64,000 nt of DNA from Paramacrobiotus metropolitanus (GCF_019649055.1 NW_026570232.1:1-64000); one strand, 5' to 3'. Numbered from the stretch's first letter, positions 45,919-58,847 are shown. Notes: generated by a model not told the origin, from the sequence alone. Program-made: numbers and translations.

Positions 45919-45988
45919 TGCCTCTGGGCGGGAGTCCGAGCCCCTGCGAAGGACCGGCCTCGTACCGCTCCAGTGCCTGCTCCGCACA

Positions 45989-48900
45989 CGACCCTATTGG
46001 GGTCGGTGGCTGCGCTTCGGAGGTGTCCGATGATGGGGGTGTCTCGTGCCGCGTTCTCCTCCGGACCCGTGGTGGCGATACAACTCACGGCCGAAATCCG
46101 AAGGTCGGTCGATGGTGTTGTTGGACCGGTGTAGGCATCTGTTGGTCGTGTCCGTAACGGCGAAAAAGTAAAAAAAATAAGGTATTATTCCATTTCTCTC
46201 TCTCTCTCTAGTAAAAATAACATCACAATTCCTGGTGAGCAGGTAAATGAAAAAGATCAATAAAATTGAGAACATCATTTCGAGATTAGAAAAAGTAAAC
46301 TCAAAGTCTTTGGTCCGGGGCTTTGGGCCGGGTGCTCATTCCGACTAGAGCTCATCCGCTCACGGGGGCTCCAGTCCACTAGAAGTCCGGTCATCTAGGT
46401 CCGAGGCATCGGTTCTCGGGATACCCAATGGTACCGGTTCGATTCACCGAGGGTCGGAGGTTCGACCCTCGAGGGTCAAAGGCTCGACCCTATTGACTTC
46501 GGGTAAAAGGTATGGATCTCCATTGTCGGGTGTGAAACGGGCGTGAAACACACTTTCCGACCGGGATCCTCCGGTAAAGGTCAATCGGAACCTTCGCAGC
46601 CGAGTAAGACAGCTCATACTTGCTTCCAGCCGAGGTTCATCGGGTAAGGTTGATGGAGAGGCACTGTCGCATTCGCGAATACCGTAAGGTACCCTCTCTG
46701 GGTGCAGAATAAGACCTATTGGGTCTATTGATCGGTGGATCCTCCGGGGAAGTCCGGTGATCCGAGGTTCGACCCAGGCAAAACCGTTAGGTTATGTCCT
46801 GTCGCCTATTGGGCAACAAGGACCGGTTAATGCCTGGTCTCCATAAGGTTGAATGGTCGATGGCATGGTCTCTGTGCGGGAGTCCGACCCTGTATCCGGT
46901 TCTGAAGTCCGATGGTAGCCTTGGTGACCGAGGGTCAGCTCCGGTTTTAAAATCAAAGTCCAAGCTCAGCCTCGGTTGCTGAGTCTAAGTCCATTGGCAG
47001 CCTCGGTACTCGAGTTAGAGTCCGGGTTGTACCCTCGCAAATGGGTGTAATGACGTCCCACTCGGCTAAAAATCCTAAATTCGTCTCCCGTCGCCTATTG
47101 GGTAACTTGGAGAGGATGATCGCCGGGGTTCAAAGGGTCCGAGGTTCCGAGCCCGAGGGTCAGAGGTTCAACCCTCGAGGGTCGGAGATCCGAGCCTCGG
47201 CCGCGCAGATAAGTCGTAGTTCTGCGATTTTGCTGGTGTTCCGTCCGGTTGAAATCCCAAATCCGTCCGTGGTTACCTATTGGGTAACTCGGAAAGGGTG
47301 GGTTCCGGACTTCGAGGGTTGAAGTCCGAGGGTGGGTTAGCCTCGGTCTGATGGTCGTTTCGTCTCGGCGAAAACTTCTGTTAACGGTGTAGGTCGCCTA
47401 TTGGGCAACTCTACCGAGGGTCTTACCGATGAGATGAAGTCGCTGCCGAAGGCAGCCTCCGTATCCGGGGTAGACTCGGTGGTGAGGTAGTCAGCATCCG
47501 CTAAGGCTGGTCCGAAGGCATTCTGCCCGGGCAAAAACCCTTTTTAACGTCTCCCGTCACCTATTGGGTGACATGGAGAGGGTCAATGCCTCTGAACAGG
47601 GTCCGGACAAGTATCCGAGGGTCAATCAGCCTCGGTGTCCGGGGGTCCGAGCCTCGGTGACAAGACTGGCCCAACATGCTCTAGTGGGAGTCCGCTTGAT
47701 GCTGGGGATGTCCACCGGGTAACTAGCCAAAAATCAGGCAAAAGAGGCTCCTCAGCAGCTGTATAAGACCTATTGGGTCTAAGCCGCAAGGTAGACACTC
47801 TAAGTTTTAAAGACGGAATCCAAACTGGTCCGTTCCTCGGCTGATTCCGTGCTTCCACTTAGGCGGAAACATCCGGGATGCCGGAATGTGGGGGCTAAAG
47901 GCCTATTGGGCCTGTTGGCATAGTTATGGGCGTCCATAGCCTCCGGTGAGAGTTCAGTCATGTCGGACGCGGAGGAATGCACGTGAGCTGATCTGGCCAA
48001 CGCGTATTCACCCGCGTGCCCTAATGTCCTGGTTCATCCTTCCGGTTGACCACGGTCCGATTCGCGGTGAAATGGTCATGCCGGTCACTCATACCATTAC
48101 TCCAACACAGCTTCGTGAGTAGGGGTAAGGGAATGAGTGTGCCCTAATGTCCCACTTCTTCCGTTGAGTTCCGGGGTGGAAGGGAGGCCTATTGGGCCTC
48201 GATGGGCATCCATGGTAAGGTAGAGATCATGGTTGATCTGCACCACTTGGCATGGTAGGAGATCATGGTTGTACGCGATCTGCGAAGGCTTGCATCCTCC
48301 GAGGGTCCTTCTGCCGGAGGGACAGGCCGGTGGAGCAAAGCGGATCGCGCCGCGCAGCACCGTCCCGTCGCTTTTCGTACGACGGATTCCGCCGGAGTTA
48401 TGCTGCCGAGGCCTATTGGGCTCTCATGCTGACTTCAAGTGGAGGTCAGTCAGCCAGCTAATACTCCGATTCCCGGGATATCCATGGGTCTATTGGCAAA
48501 CATGGTGCTGAAGACGGCGGTTGCTTCTTCGGCAACATGTTAGCGGAATCCTCTTGGGTTGAGTTCCGGAAATGGGTTGGTCGTGCGGATCGAGTGGTCA
48601 GGAGGTATCGCTTCCCGGTCCAAACAGTCCGCATTCGGTTAAGAAATGGGAGCCTACTGGGCTCGGAGGGTCGGAGTTATGGAACTGTATGTCCACCGGG
48701 TCCTTCTGCCGGCTGGGTTTATACAGGAGTGCCCAGCAAGTCATGCTGGGAGCCCCTGGATAGCCTCCTTACGTACGAAGGGTCCGATATTGAGGCTGTC
48801 ACCAGGGCCTTGCTGATATAGGACGTTTTCGCTGCCTATGTCCACGAGGTCCCGGCTAGCAAGGTTCAAGGGTAAGAGCCTATTGGGCTCTACAGTCCAA

Positions 48901-50698
48901 GTTACGGAACTGATCAGCCGGGAGTCCTCTGTCGGAGGGACATGAGCAAGGACAATTGCATTCTTACGCAGTTGTGCTTGCCCAAGTCGCTATTCGTACG
49001 ATTCATCCCGATATGGCGTTCCATGATTCGAGTTTCATCCAGGGTGAGCCTCCAGGATCCTTCTGCCGGAGGGGCTGACCAACGACGAACGGTGTTGTAC
49101 CCCGTTCGCCACTGGCCAGCCGCTATTCGTGCGAGTTATCCCAGTGAACTATGGTTTCTTTCGGGTTCGACCCTTCGGGTCCGAGGGTCGAGGGTTCAGA
49201 CATCGGGGTATCCCTATTGGGGTCTACTCCCTGAGTCGATGGTGGGTCGGGTTTCTACCACGCCCTATGATGTTCCCTTTTAGCTCCGGGGATAGCAGGT
49301 CGGCGGAGTCGCTGATCCAGCTGGAGCCAGCTAACCGTCGGGGGTCGGCTAACCCTTCAGTTCGGTTGCATCCCCTCGCTATTTGGCTCGGTTCGCCTCC
49401 TGTCATTGTCGCCGGAGACCGGAACGTTCCGTCCGGTTCATCCAGGGGAAGCCTGGGGAGACGTCCGGTACGGTTCAGGTTGAACTCGCACTTGTCGGGT
49501 CTTTCCGAGGGATCCATCTGAGGTTCAATTCCGAAGTCTTCTGCCGGAGTGGATTATCCGTGCGGAGCAGCAGGTCATGTTGATCTGCGCGGAAGATCCG
49601 CCTTTCGTGCGAAGGTTCAGACTAACGTGGTTTAGGAGGCTTCTCTTCCAGAACTACGGTAGTCCGAGGGTTGCCGGTTCGGTTATCCTCTACTGACGAC
49701 GAGGTCTAAGTTCTGCCTTAGTCGTCCGTGGGGAATCAGGCTCCGCTAACTTTTCGGCGGCCTATTGGGCACCTTACCTGGAACCTATTGGGTTCACGGG
49801 GAAGCTATCGAGGATTCCTGTGCCGTGTTCAACTTTGCTTCAAACCGTCCATTTCCGGAGGGTGAAGTGAGATCCATATTCTGGTGGTCCTGCCAAGAGT
49901 GGTCAGGTTCCCTGTCGGCCAGACCCACTCTGGCCAGGGCCTAAAAGTTCATCAGGCCTAACTGGGCACTTGCCTCGGAACCTATTGGGTTCACAAGGTA
50001 GTTGTTAAGCCTTTCATGAGGTAAAGTCCGGTCAGGTCCGATTCTTTGGACTCTGTCTTTCGATCCGAGGTATTTCCGTTCCCGCGATGTTGGTACCATT
50101 GCTTCCCGCGTCGGAGGGACGGAACTTAGAACTTTAGTCCGCAAGTAGAGGCCTATTGGGCCTCGAGCCCCGGAGCCTTTTAGGGTCCGGTGAGGTATCG
50201 AGCAATCCGCTCGGATCGAAAGACAGATTATTTGGTCGTAGTAGCGTCATGGTTAGGTGCGGTCTGCAGGTTGTCTTCTTCGCTGAGATCACCACGGACA
50301 GCCGTACTTGTGGCTAACTCTGTAGCTTCTTGATGGTAGCAGATGTGGTTAGAGCTGCGATCTGCAGGGGGTAAGATTGGCTCGGTGAAAGGTATACCCC
50401 GGGCCGTTTGAACGTGGTGGAGGGTCAAGTCTACCGCCGTATCCCTTATTGAGGGTCCGGTTTAGGTAGCTAATGGTGGTTAATGCGATCTGCCCTGCTC
50501 TTGGACCGTGTCCCTTATTGAGGGTGCGGCCTGGTAGCAAATGTGGTTTAACGAACTGTAAGGTGGTTGGCCAACGATCTGCGGTTCCGCAAGCTGAATT
50601 CCATCTATGGGATACGTCTCTATTGGAGACGTCGTCATGTCCATTTGACCGGTTTTATGGTTAGCCTAACCCTATTGGGGTCCAGCTACCGGTCTCTC
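45989..50698 (-). repeat. E2 hairpin array with constant TATTG loop
   Basis: About twenty-five hairpins have the pentaloop TATTG (CAATA on the minus strand) and different perfect stems. Examples are CGACCC/GGGTCG (45989-46005), GTTACC/GGTAAC (47272-47288), GTCACC/GGTGAC (47556-47572), GAGGCC/GGCCTC (48184-48200, 50148-50164), AGAGCC/GGCTCT (48875-48891), GAACC/GGTTC (49781, 49978) and ACGTCTC/GAGACGT (50614-50632). Others are scattered in and upstream of gag (52489, 53091, 53139, 53462, 53522). A second family has TGCCG or TGTCG loops (48305-48323, 48924-48941, ~49050). No protein frame spans this region. Confidence 0.85.
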
Positions 50699-53451
50699 TT
50701 ATTCCAAGTCCACGTTGACCGGGGCTCCACCACCGAAGCGGGAGCCTTCCGAGTCATCATCCTTGTCCCGTCGTCCTGGGTGATTCGAAGATGTAGCCTC
50801 CTGGGTGCAGGCTGACTGCGATTCTGAGGCCTCCTGTCCGGGCTTTTCAGCTTTGGTCCGGCGGGCTTCGCGTCTTCGGCGGTTCCTGCCCGAGGATGAT
50901 GAACCAGGCCACATGTTGTACCTGTATGATGACTTGCCCTCGGGCATCGGTGGTGATGCGAACCCGGGTGGCAAGTGGCGATGGGTCCGGCACCACTCCG
51001 AGAGGGTCGAGGCCTCATCGACGTCCTTTTCGTCGTCCGGATGGTACTGGTACTCCTTGTGCCATCGTTCTGCCGTCAGCAAAAAGTCACGCAGCCATAG
51101 GCCCACTACCGTATCTCGCATCGGTGTGCTCAGCTGGGCCACAGCCGTCCGAAGTCGGGGCGGAATGTTGTTGTTCCGGTACGCGCAGTACAGGGTGTAA
51201 TGACTGTGATGATGGCCGAGTCGGGCCGCAAAAATCAGTCGCAAGGCTGTCTGGAAGGCCATCGGAGCATCTCCCCGGGCTACGGGTTCGATGTTGCCAA
51301 GGTATTCAGGCAAAGCCTGGGCCGCTCTGGCTGCAGTGATCACCATGGCTGCTTGTGCCTCGGTGAGTACGAACTGCGCCACCCATTCCGTATGGTCCGT
51401 AATCTCGCGTTCCGAGGTGTATAACGGAAGCTGACTCAGCTGAGACCAATCAAGGTGGTCAAGTGGCAATCCCAAAGTCGCTGGGTCGGTTGCACTAGGC
51501 AAGCCGTTTGTCCGGTAATACGGAAATCCAATGCCGTAAGACAACCGATCGTGCATCTGGAAATCCTCCGACCATTGCCGATGTTCGAACATCTGTTGGT
51601 ATCCGGAATGGTCAAGGAAGGTCCAAAGGTCGTTGACCAGGTGCCAGACTTGGTTGCGTCGGTCTTCCCGGTACTGCATGGTTCCCATGATGTAGTTCGT
51701 ACGTTCCGTTGGATGTGGGATCTCCACTGCGATGCCCTGTGGGCGTGCATGGTCGTACCGAGGGTCATACTGGGCTGGCACTACCGCATCCGGGTCTGGT
51801 AATGGACGTTGTGGCACTGGCAATTCGTCCATTTGCTCCAAGGGTGGGGGTGGTCGGGAGGCTTGTTGTCGAGCCACCGGTTGTCGGACCACAGGCTGGG
51901 TGAAGTTGCGCCGGGACTTACTGTTGGAGTCCACGACGAGCCCGGTATCCTCCGAGCCGGATCGCTTGCCGGGGGAGGGTCGGGTCCGATCCTTCGAAGG
52001 CTGATCAGCCGGTTGTTGCGCGGTCGTGGGCATATTTTGAGCCTCCAGCTTATGTCGTAAGTCTCTTCCCAGCCTATGACGCAAGTCGTCAGGTGCCAAG
52101 TCCGACACGCTCTGGGTTCTGCGGGTAGACGGAGTGGGCCCTGTTGGGGTCACTGCTGCCGTCGCTGGTTGTTCTGCCGAGTGGACTACCGGTTGTGTTG
52201 ATGACGGCGAGAGTGTGCTATCCATTTGCTGGGGTAAGCCACCTTCTTGTGGGGCTACCAGTTGCTGTTCCACCTGGCTATGCTGAATTGCCGGCAGAGC
52301 CTCCGTTTGTTGGGGATCAAGGACTTGGGCCTTGTATTGTCGGCCGTCGGGTCGGGTTATTGTCACGGTCATCCCGCTGAGTGGTATAGGGCCACCCAAG
52401 AATGCATCCGTAACGCTAGGCATGTTGAGGGTCCGATCCGGGTTCAGCACTCCTGCGAGGGTGTTATGAGGGGCGGAAGGCTCATCTGGGAACCTATTGG
52501 GTTCCGCCGTGAGTCGAGCCTGTGAGCCGCCAGCGACGCCCAAGGGTGGGAGTTTATCCTCCTTCGGGCGTGTCCGTTTTTCGTGCTCGCGCTGAGCCCT
52601 CGCGATCCGTCGATCTGCCGCCGCTATTTCTCGGCGGTCATCTTCGCGTTCCTGCTCCCGTCGTTGTTCACGGGCATGGACCAATCTGGCGTTATCCGGG
52701 ACTGCTGGGGTATTATCCCAGCCAGGCTCCTGGGTACGTCTGCGGTAACGTTGCAGGTCCCACATATGGAGCAGCTCCCGGCCATGCAACTCATCGAGGA
52801 TGCGGCTGTTGTGGACGGCGTACATATAGGCGCTCAAGTTCCCGGTGACGACCTGGATGTACAGGGCACTAGCCTGATCCCGTCGTGTGACTCGATCGAC
52901 CCCGCCATGTCTGTCCATATGTCGTAGCAGACATTCGGCGCAGGGCTGGCGTGTCCTCGGTTTCGATCCAGCCATGCTGCCCTGTTGGGGTTGCACAGGG
53001 TCACCCATGTCCGGTGACACCTCGGAGCTACTTAGCGCCGGGCTCGAGGCTCCATGGCCCGGGGTGATGGCCGGAAAGAAGACTGGCGAGGCACCTATTG
53101 GGTGCACAAGTCCAGCCGCAGGCTCGGAGTTCGCGGTTTGACCTATTGGGTCATGCAGAACCTCCGTCTCAGCCTGTGGTAGCTCGAGGAACGTCCGGTC
53201 GTGTGCGTCCTCGAAGCTATCCTCCGGCGATTGGGTAAAGTCGTCCGCCAGGATCCGCGCGTCCCGCTTCTCCTTGGCCGATTTGGACGACTGGTTGGAT
53301 TTGTTGGATTTGCCGGACTTAATCGATCGGTTGGAGTCCGACGAGGGTCGCTGCCCGGGCCTGCATGACGGAAGGTGTAGCCACCTGCATTGTCACGTCG
53401 GGCGTAGCCTTGGTCGAACTTCCGTTCGTACGGATTTTCTCGACCGGACAT
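50699..53451 (-). pseudogene. gag: E2 Gag-like protein, one frame break near N-terminus
   Basis: An ATG at 53451 opens a frame starting MSGRENPYERKFDQGYARRD. It shares ENPYERK with the N-terminus of E1 Gag. Between about 53400 and 53350 the coding signal passes to another phase, which stays open for ~890 codons to 50699 but has no ATG before 53017. It may be one indel, or recoding. The product is Pro/Gln/Arg-rich with a charged helical stretch (REQRREQEREDDRREIAAAD) and a more folded C-terminal third that could be a capsid. There is a CAEC pair near the start of the long frame but no CCHC knuckle. Confidence 0.6.
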
Positions 53452-54701
53452 CTTCGGTGGTAGCTCTATTGGAGCTGTGAAATAGCCTCCGGGTTGTCCC
53501 TTCGGCTAAAAAGTCAGACTATCCCTATTGGGGACTTGTCCGAGGCTGATGAGGCTTTTTGCCTGTTGAAGGTCCAAGGGCCCGGTGGGGGGGCTAAGGT
53601 CCGGTGGGGGGGCAGAGGTCCGGTGGGGTGAGGGTGTTGATGTGGGTGTGCTTGTACTACTTGCAACTCAGTACTGTTGTCAATACAGGGTACAGCTTAC
53701 GTACGTCCTATACTACGGTACTGACCGCTATGACGTCACACACCGCTAAGTGGTCTTGCAGATTACTGCCTACGTCACGATTCTGCGTGCCGCGTGCAAA
53801 ATTCCAAAAAACAGTGACTCACTACGGACTTATAACATAGGGAATCTCCCCGTTATCCTGATTGGTCAGTTTTTAATATGGTAAATCGGCCGTCGTGACG
53901 TCACAATTATTTAAATTTTTGAATTAATTAATTTCCGAGATGGAAAAAATTCGGAAAAATCGAGAAAAATTCAGGAAAAATTTTCTAGCCGGCCAAAAAT
54001 TAATTTAGCCGGGGAAAATTAGTTTCCTTAATTTTCTAAAGGTTCAGAAAGGTCGATAGCCGAGGCTCAGAGGGTCTACACCGAGGCTCGAGGGTCCGGC
54101 CTAGTAAGGCTAGCTAACCCTATTTTTACCCTATTTAGATGTTTTTAAGCCCGTTTTTTCGGGTAAAATAAGTTTTAGCCGGCCAAAACTATTTTTGGTC
54201 CGGTAAAAATGAAAATTGCCCGGCTATATCGGGTCTTTAAAGGCTCTACGAGGCTTACCGAGGGTCAGTCGACCCTATTTACCGGGTAAGTCCGCGTGAA
54301 TCCGCCTGTTGATCCGGTGAATCCCGCGCTGGTAAAGTTGCGGGTGCCACTTAAGGCAAAGGCGACCCCGATTGATGAGGTTGAGAGGGTCCGCGAGGGT
54401 CCGCTGGGTCCGTGCCGTCCGTTCCGTCCGGGGATCCGCGGTAGCCGCTAATCAACCCGGGCAAAGTCCGTCCGAGGGTTGTTGCCGCGAGGAACGTTCC
54501 GTCCACGCGCAGGAGAAGGATCTGCCGAGGCTTTCTGCCCGCAAGAGAGAGAAAAGAGACCAGACCGTTCTGGCTGGCGGCGATCAGATGGGGATAGGAA
54601 CCGTTGGTTCTCCCCTGTCCTCACGTCGGCCGTTACGGATGTAAGTCTACACCGTGGTCTCAAAGGGTCCGTAGAAGGAAAAACTCAACGATATGCTATC
54701 A
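53452..54701 (-). promoter_or_regulatory. E2 leader with CRE and CCAAT motifs
   Basis: TGACGTCA occurs at 53731-53738 and 53896-53903, and ATTGGTCAG starts at 53861. A block beginning TACGTCACGATT near 53772 resembles E1 near 13446. The part nearer the LTR is AT-rich with repeated AGCCGG/GGCCAAAA and GAGGGTC words. No start site is identifiable. AGGGTC words (about 25 in E2) seem to take the place that AAAGGTCA has in E1. Confidence 0.5.
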
Positions 54702-55076
54702 TGTGACAGCAGGCGAACAAAGGCTCACGATAGTGAGAAGAAGGCTTTATTGTGATAGCAATAAAGTACAGAGAACCAAAACACAAAGGCTCGGTGCGAG
54801 CAGGATCGTGAAAGTACATTGAATGATCTGCTAGTGAACAAAGTGAACGGCACATCGAGCCGAAAGCATGGGAAAAGCCTATGCGGCACACTGGGCTGAT
54901 CCAACACGAGCGAACGAACGCTGATAGGCCGAGATGTGGAAAGAAGGCGTGGCTCCGCCTACATCGAGGCCGATGATTGGCCGAGACGAAAGGCTGGGCG
55001 GTGTGAGTCAGCACACCGGAAACGGGACTGTCGCTGGCTGCCATACTCGTAGGCTGCCATAGCGACTGGCCCAACA
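54702..55076 (-). repeat. E2 right (5') LTR, 375 bp
   Basis: Direct repeat of 45497-45918 with a ~50-bp deletion and a few substitutions, so insertion is not very recent. In minus orientation this is the 5' LTR. The base after the LTR on the minus strand begins TGATAGC, not the usual TGG of a tRNA primer site, so priming is unresolved. GTAG follows at 55077-55080. Confidence 0.9.
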
Positions 55077-55891
55077 GTAGTCGTGCACAAAAATGTATGT
55101 ATGGGTACTGCAGTACATAACTTTTGCAAATTGTATAATTCTGTATGAATAATTTAGGACACGTAGTAAATTGTGTATGTGCTTAACATTTTTTTTGCAA
55201 CAGCAGCTTGAAGCGAATCGGATCGATTGGACTTCCGGTCATGGCGCAGCACCCCGAAAATAAGATAGGTACGCAAGCAGGATAAGGTCACATATGCGGT
55301 TTTAAAATTAATATTACAGAAAAATCGAATTGTAACCACTTGTCATTTGAGAAAGATTACCAAGAAACGTTTTGTTAGGCACAAAACTGTATCGGCATTT
55401 TTCGTTCTTTTTCTATCGACATGGTGTAATTTACCGCGGTTGATAAACAAGTTGCCCATTTGAACCGAACCCGCAATCTGAAAGCATGTCTACCACGTTA
55501 TTCATAAGCAGCGACATTCCTGAAAGGTTCGTCCGATAATATTGTTACGCAGAGTCAGATAGCAGGAAATGGACCAAGTATGGCGATTTCCTTACAAACC
55601 CAGATTAGTCAAATGCAGCAGCCCGTACAAACAATCCGAGTCATATGTTACCGCAGCGTTCTGCCATCCGCATTCGGCATAGCAACTGTTTCCGTCTCCG
55701 ATTGCGGTACTCCATCAGAGCAGTGCCAGGTAGCTTTCGAAACATTTGGTATCAATTTCAAAAATACCCTCTTCGACACAATCGGATAAGAGGACCAATA
55801 TGTTTATTTATTTAGTGTCCAACCGGTACTGTGCCGTATTCTACCGTGTCTGGGATTCCAACCGGATGCAGCTGCGTAATTCTATGCCAAA

Positions 55892-58847
55892 ATGTCTTTC
55901 CCTGACGGAGTATCACACGCGCCTACATCGGTGATAAACAGTGTCGACAGTGATTTTGCGGTGTCACCAGTAAATACTGTTGGACATGGTGAGGATGCGG
56001 CCAGGGAAAACTACGAAAGAAAAGATGTGGAAAGTGAGCGGGAATTGGATCCGTTTGCGCACGCTGACCTCGGTGAAGACAGGAGAAATGCACAAACCAC
56101 CACGACGTAAGTACGCGGTTTGCAATCCATTGCTTAAATTCCTTTAAAGTTTCCTTATTCAAATCAGTTTGAATATCATAATATAAAACACCAATTTGAA
56201 TATAAAACCAGCTGATACAGATGTTCAATATTTTTCTTCGTCAACACTCACAAATAACTTGTAATTAACAGTGTTTTTTACACTGGCAGTCGTGATATCC
56301 TTCCATGTTTACAACTTTCTAGAAATCTTGCTCAAAGTAAACATCGGGACCGGCATTTTTGCCATGGCAAGCGCAGTGAACAACGCAGGCTTGACGGTAT
56401 GTATGACGAGCTGTGTACAGTAAGGTGGCGAAAAAAAGTATTAACCCGCTTTTTTTAACTTGCATACAATGTGACGATTTTCCATCTTGCCAATTTTGAT
56501 TTTTTATGCTTGGATTCCAGACGGGAACGATTGCCATTGTTGTGATGGGATTTATTTGTAAGTGTTTATATGAATAGACAACTGAAACTTTTGTTTCCTA
56601 TTGACTGCTCTCTACACAAAGTAGTGGTTTTTATTCACGCTGTATCTTTATATATTGCGATGGAAGTGAAATACATTGATACTGATTTTTATGTATACTG
56701 ATACTGATTTTTCATTGATACATTGATACTGATTTTTATGTACATGTTCTACAATTTTTAAGGGGTTTTCAGGTATTCATTGTATGCACATTCTTGTGAA
56801 CTGTGCCCACCATCTCTGCAAAGTGTGAGTGATAAGATATCAATTATCACTGTTTAAGTCAAATTTTTACAAATACACTGTACATGATACCGACCAATTG
56901 TTGTAAAATTTTATACTGCTTTTTGCAGTGTAGTTGTAAACTTGTAGTCAGCACAAGTGCACCTGTGTTTTATTTCTGCAGAGAAGGAAAAAACGCTTTG
57001 GATACGGGGAAGTTGTTCAGGCGGCATTCAGGCAAAGCTCGTACAGTAAATACGCAAATCTCTCCAAGTAGGTATTTCGAGTCATAATTATTGGTCGGCT
57101 GACTAAGAAGAAAACGAATCCAAATGATTAGCTGGGAGTACAAAAGTGGAAAAAATCTCTTTGTTTCAGAAAAGTTGTGGATCTGCTTATAATTGTATCA
57201 CAGTTTGGATTCTGCTGCGTCTACATCGTTTACGTCGCCACGACACTGCAAGATGTATGCATTTTTTGGGTTTACATATTTATATGTGCAATATTATTAC
57301 GTAAACAATTATCTTATATACATTTGCATAATTGGAGTAGATAACTAATGTCGGTATCAAGTTGTGGAATCACCTTATATAATTGCACAAGTTACGTTGT
57401 TTGTTATGCTATTTATTCTGTTGGATTTACTAGACTTAGAGGTATACGCATGCGTTAAACCAATTTGAATGCAATAGAAACTACGTAGGTAATCGGTCAA
57501 ACTTTATGCATTCCAGGTAATTCGCTACTATACGGACGTTGAGCTGCCGATACAGGCGTACACAGCTATGGTACTTCCCTTCTTGATTCTGCTTTGTTAC
57601 ATTCGGAGCCTAAAGATTCTAGCGCCCTTTTCCTTGGCAGCCAATCTCATCTTATGCACCTGTCTGGTGATAATTTTTGTTTACGTTTTTGGCCATTTAA
57701 AATCAGTTGACTCGGTCCCACAATTTGCCGGATGGTCGAAATTGCCGCTGTTTATTGGGACTGCAATATACGCTTTCGCCCCATAAAGGGTGAGTATTTA
57801 GATCGTGTGTACAAGATCCAGTCACGATTTCTGATTACTACTAAACTACTGCCACCATACTTTTTTGGTATTTCTTTTTGGTAAGTTTTTGCCATTTTTT
57901 TCTGACGCATGTTTATTGAAACAATAAGTAAAGCAAAATGTTTACTCGAAAATAAATGAAGTGGACCAGTGGACAATTGGTCTACAGGACAACTGTTTGT
58001 ATCCAAAATACACAGACTAGCGGACATATGCTACCCACAGCTTTAGATCTGATTTATAGCTTAAAATCGCACATTATTAATTTATGATGAATTGATACTC
58101 CATGATCTGGATACGGTAATACTAATGCCATTTTCAGGATATACATTGTGGTTATCCTTCTGGTCGGTCTCGTCGTTTTTTATTCCTATTCACTTCAGGT
58201 AACTTTGTAAACCACTCGTTCAAATGCTTTACCGTGAGATGTGACTTCCTTGCTGTTGAGCGCTATCGTATTTGTGCGTTTTAATTGCTTCATATGCTTT
58301 ACTTTCATATTTTTTGCAGTTCTATGTCCCTTTTGAAATTTTGTGGCCAACAGTGAAGAAGCGCCTCAGGACGCCCCTCCAAGTGAAGATCGGTGAATAT
58401 TTATTTCGCACCGGCATCGTGATATTTACGTGTAAGTTTTTCATGAACACAATTGTAACCGCATATATATATATATGTATTTAAAATTTCGTCATGTGCA
58501 ATTGTGCGTGCTGATTCTTATTACTCGTAATTTTAGTTCTTCTTGCCGTTGCTATTCCTAAACTGGGATTATTCATCTCCCTTGTGGGAGCAGTGGGAAG
58601 CAGTTCCCTTGCACTTATATTTCCACCGGTATTAGAAACTGTCACCTACGGTTGGCAGAATCAAGGCAAACTGCACTGGAAGTTGATTAAGAATGCCGCC
58701 ATATTTATATTTGGAATTCTCGGTTTTGTTACCGGGACCTATGTAGCCGTTTTAGAAATTGTTTTATCATTCGAGAAAGATGCTACAGATAGCGCGACTA
58801 CTACCGCACTTCCTACCCAGGCAGTACCTGTCCAATATCTTTCGTGA
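55892..58847 (+). pseudogene. SLC36 transporter copy, inactivated
   Basis: Exon 1 (55892-56106) is identical to the left copy in protein. Exon 2 (near 56320) lacks 14 nt of the TM1 region, causing a frameshift. The intron plus most of the exon encoding LPIENRMKNP through IEDTITLNLP are deleted at about 57778, so the frame runs GTAIYAFAP and stops. The later exons, including the last (58536-58847), are well preserved in sequence. With these lesions it cannot encode a full transporter. A truncated transcript remains possible because the promoter tract is intact. Confidence 0.85.

Larger units (their letters stand above)
45497..55076 (-). mobile_element. E2: gag-only LTR retrotransposon, complete
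   Basis: It has direct LTRs (45497-45918 and 54702-55076) with TGTGACAGC... and ...CCCAACA ends, flanked by a GTAG duplication (45493-45496, 55077-55080). The inverted paralogue at about 25815 preserves the unoccupied site. Sense is minus, judged from the Gag frame and the leader shared with E1. Only a Gag-like protein is encoded. No protease, RT, RNase H or integrase motifs were found, so it must be mobilised in trans, plausibly by an E1-like element. About 4.8 kb (45,919-50,698) is non-coding and packed with hairpins. Confidence 0.9.

Noticed and set aside
45919-45950. tRNA primer-binding site beside the left E2 LTR
   Set aside because: A TGGGCGGGAG word occurs 7 nt inside, but its complement does not fit a tRNA 3' end and the element's sense is minus, so the site should lie at the right LTR.
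45989-50698. CRISPR-like array of TATTG repeats
   Set aside because: Repeats are 5-nt loops with variable stems and irregular spacing, in animal DNA; there is no constant repeat or spacer architecture.
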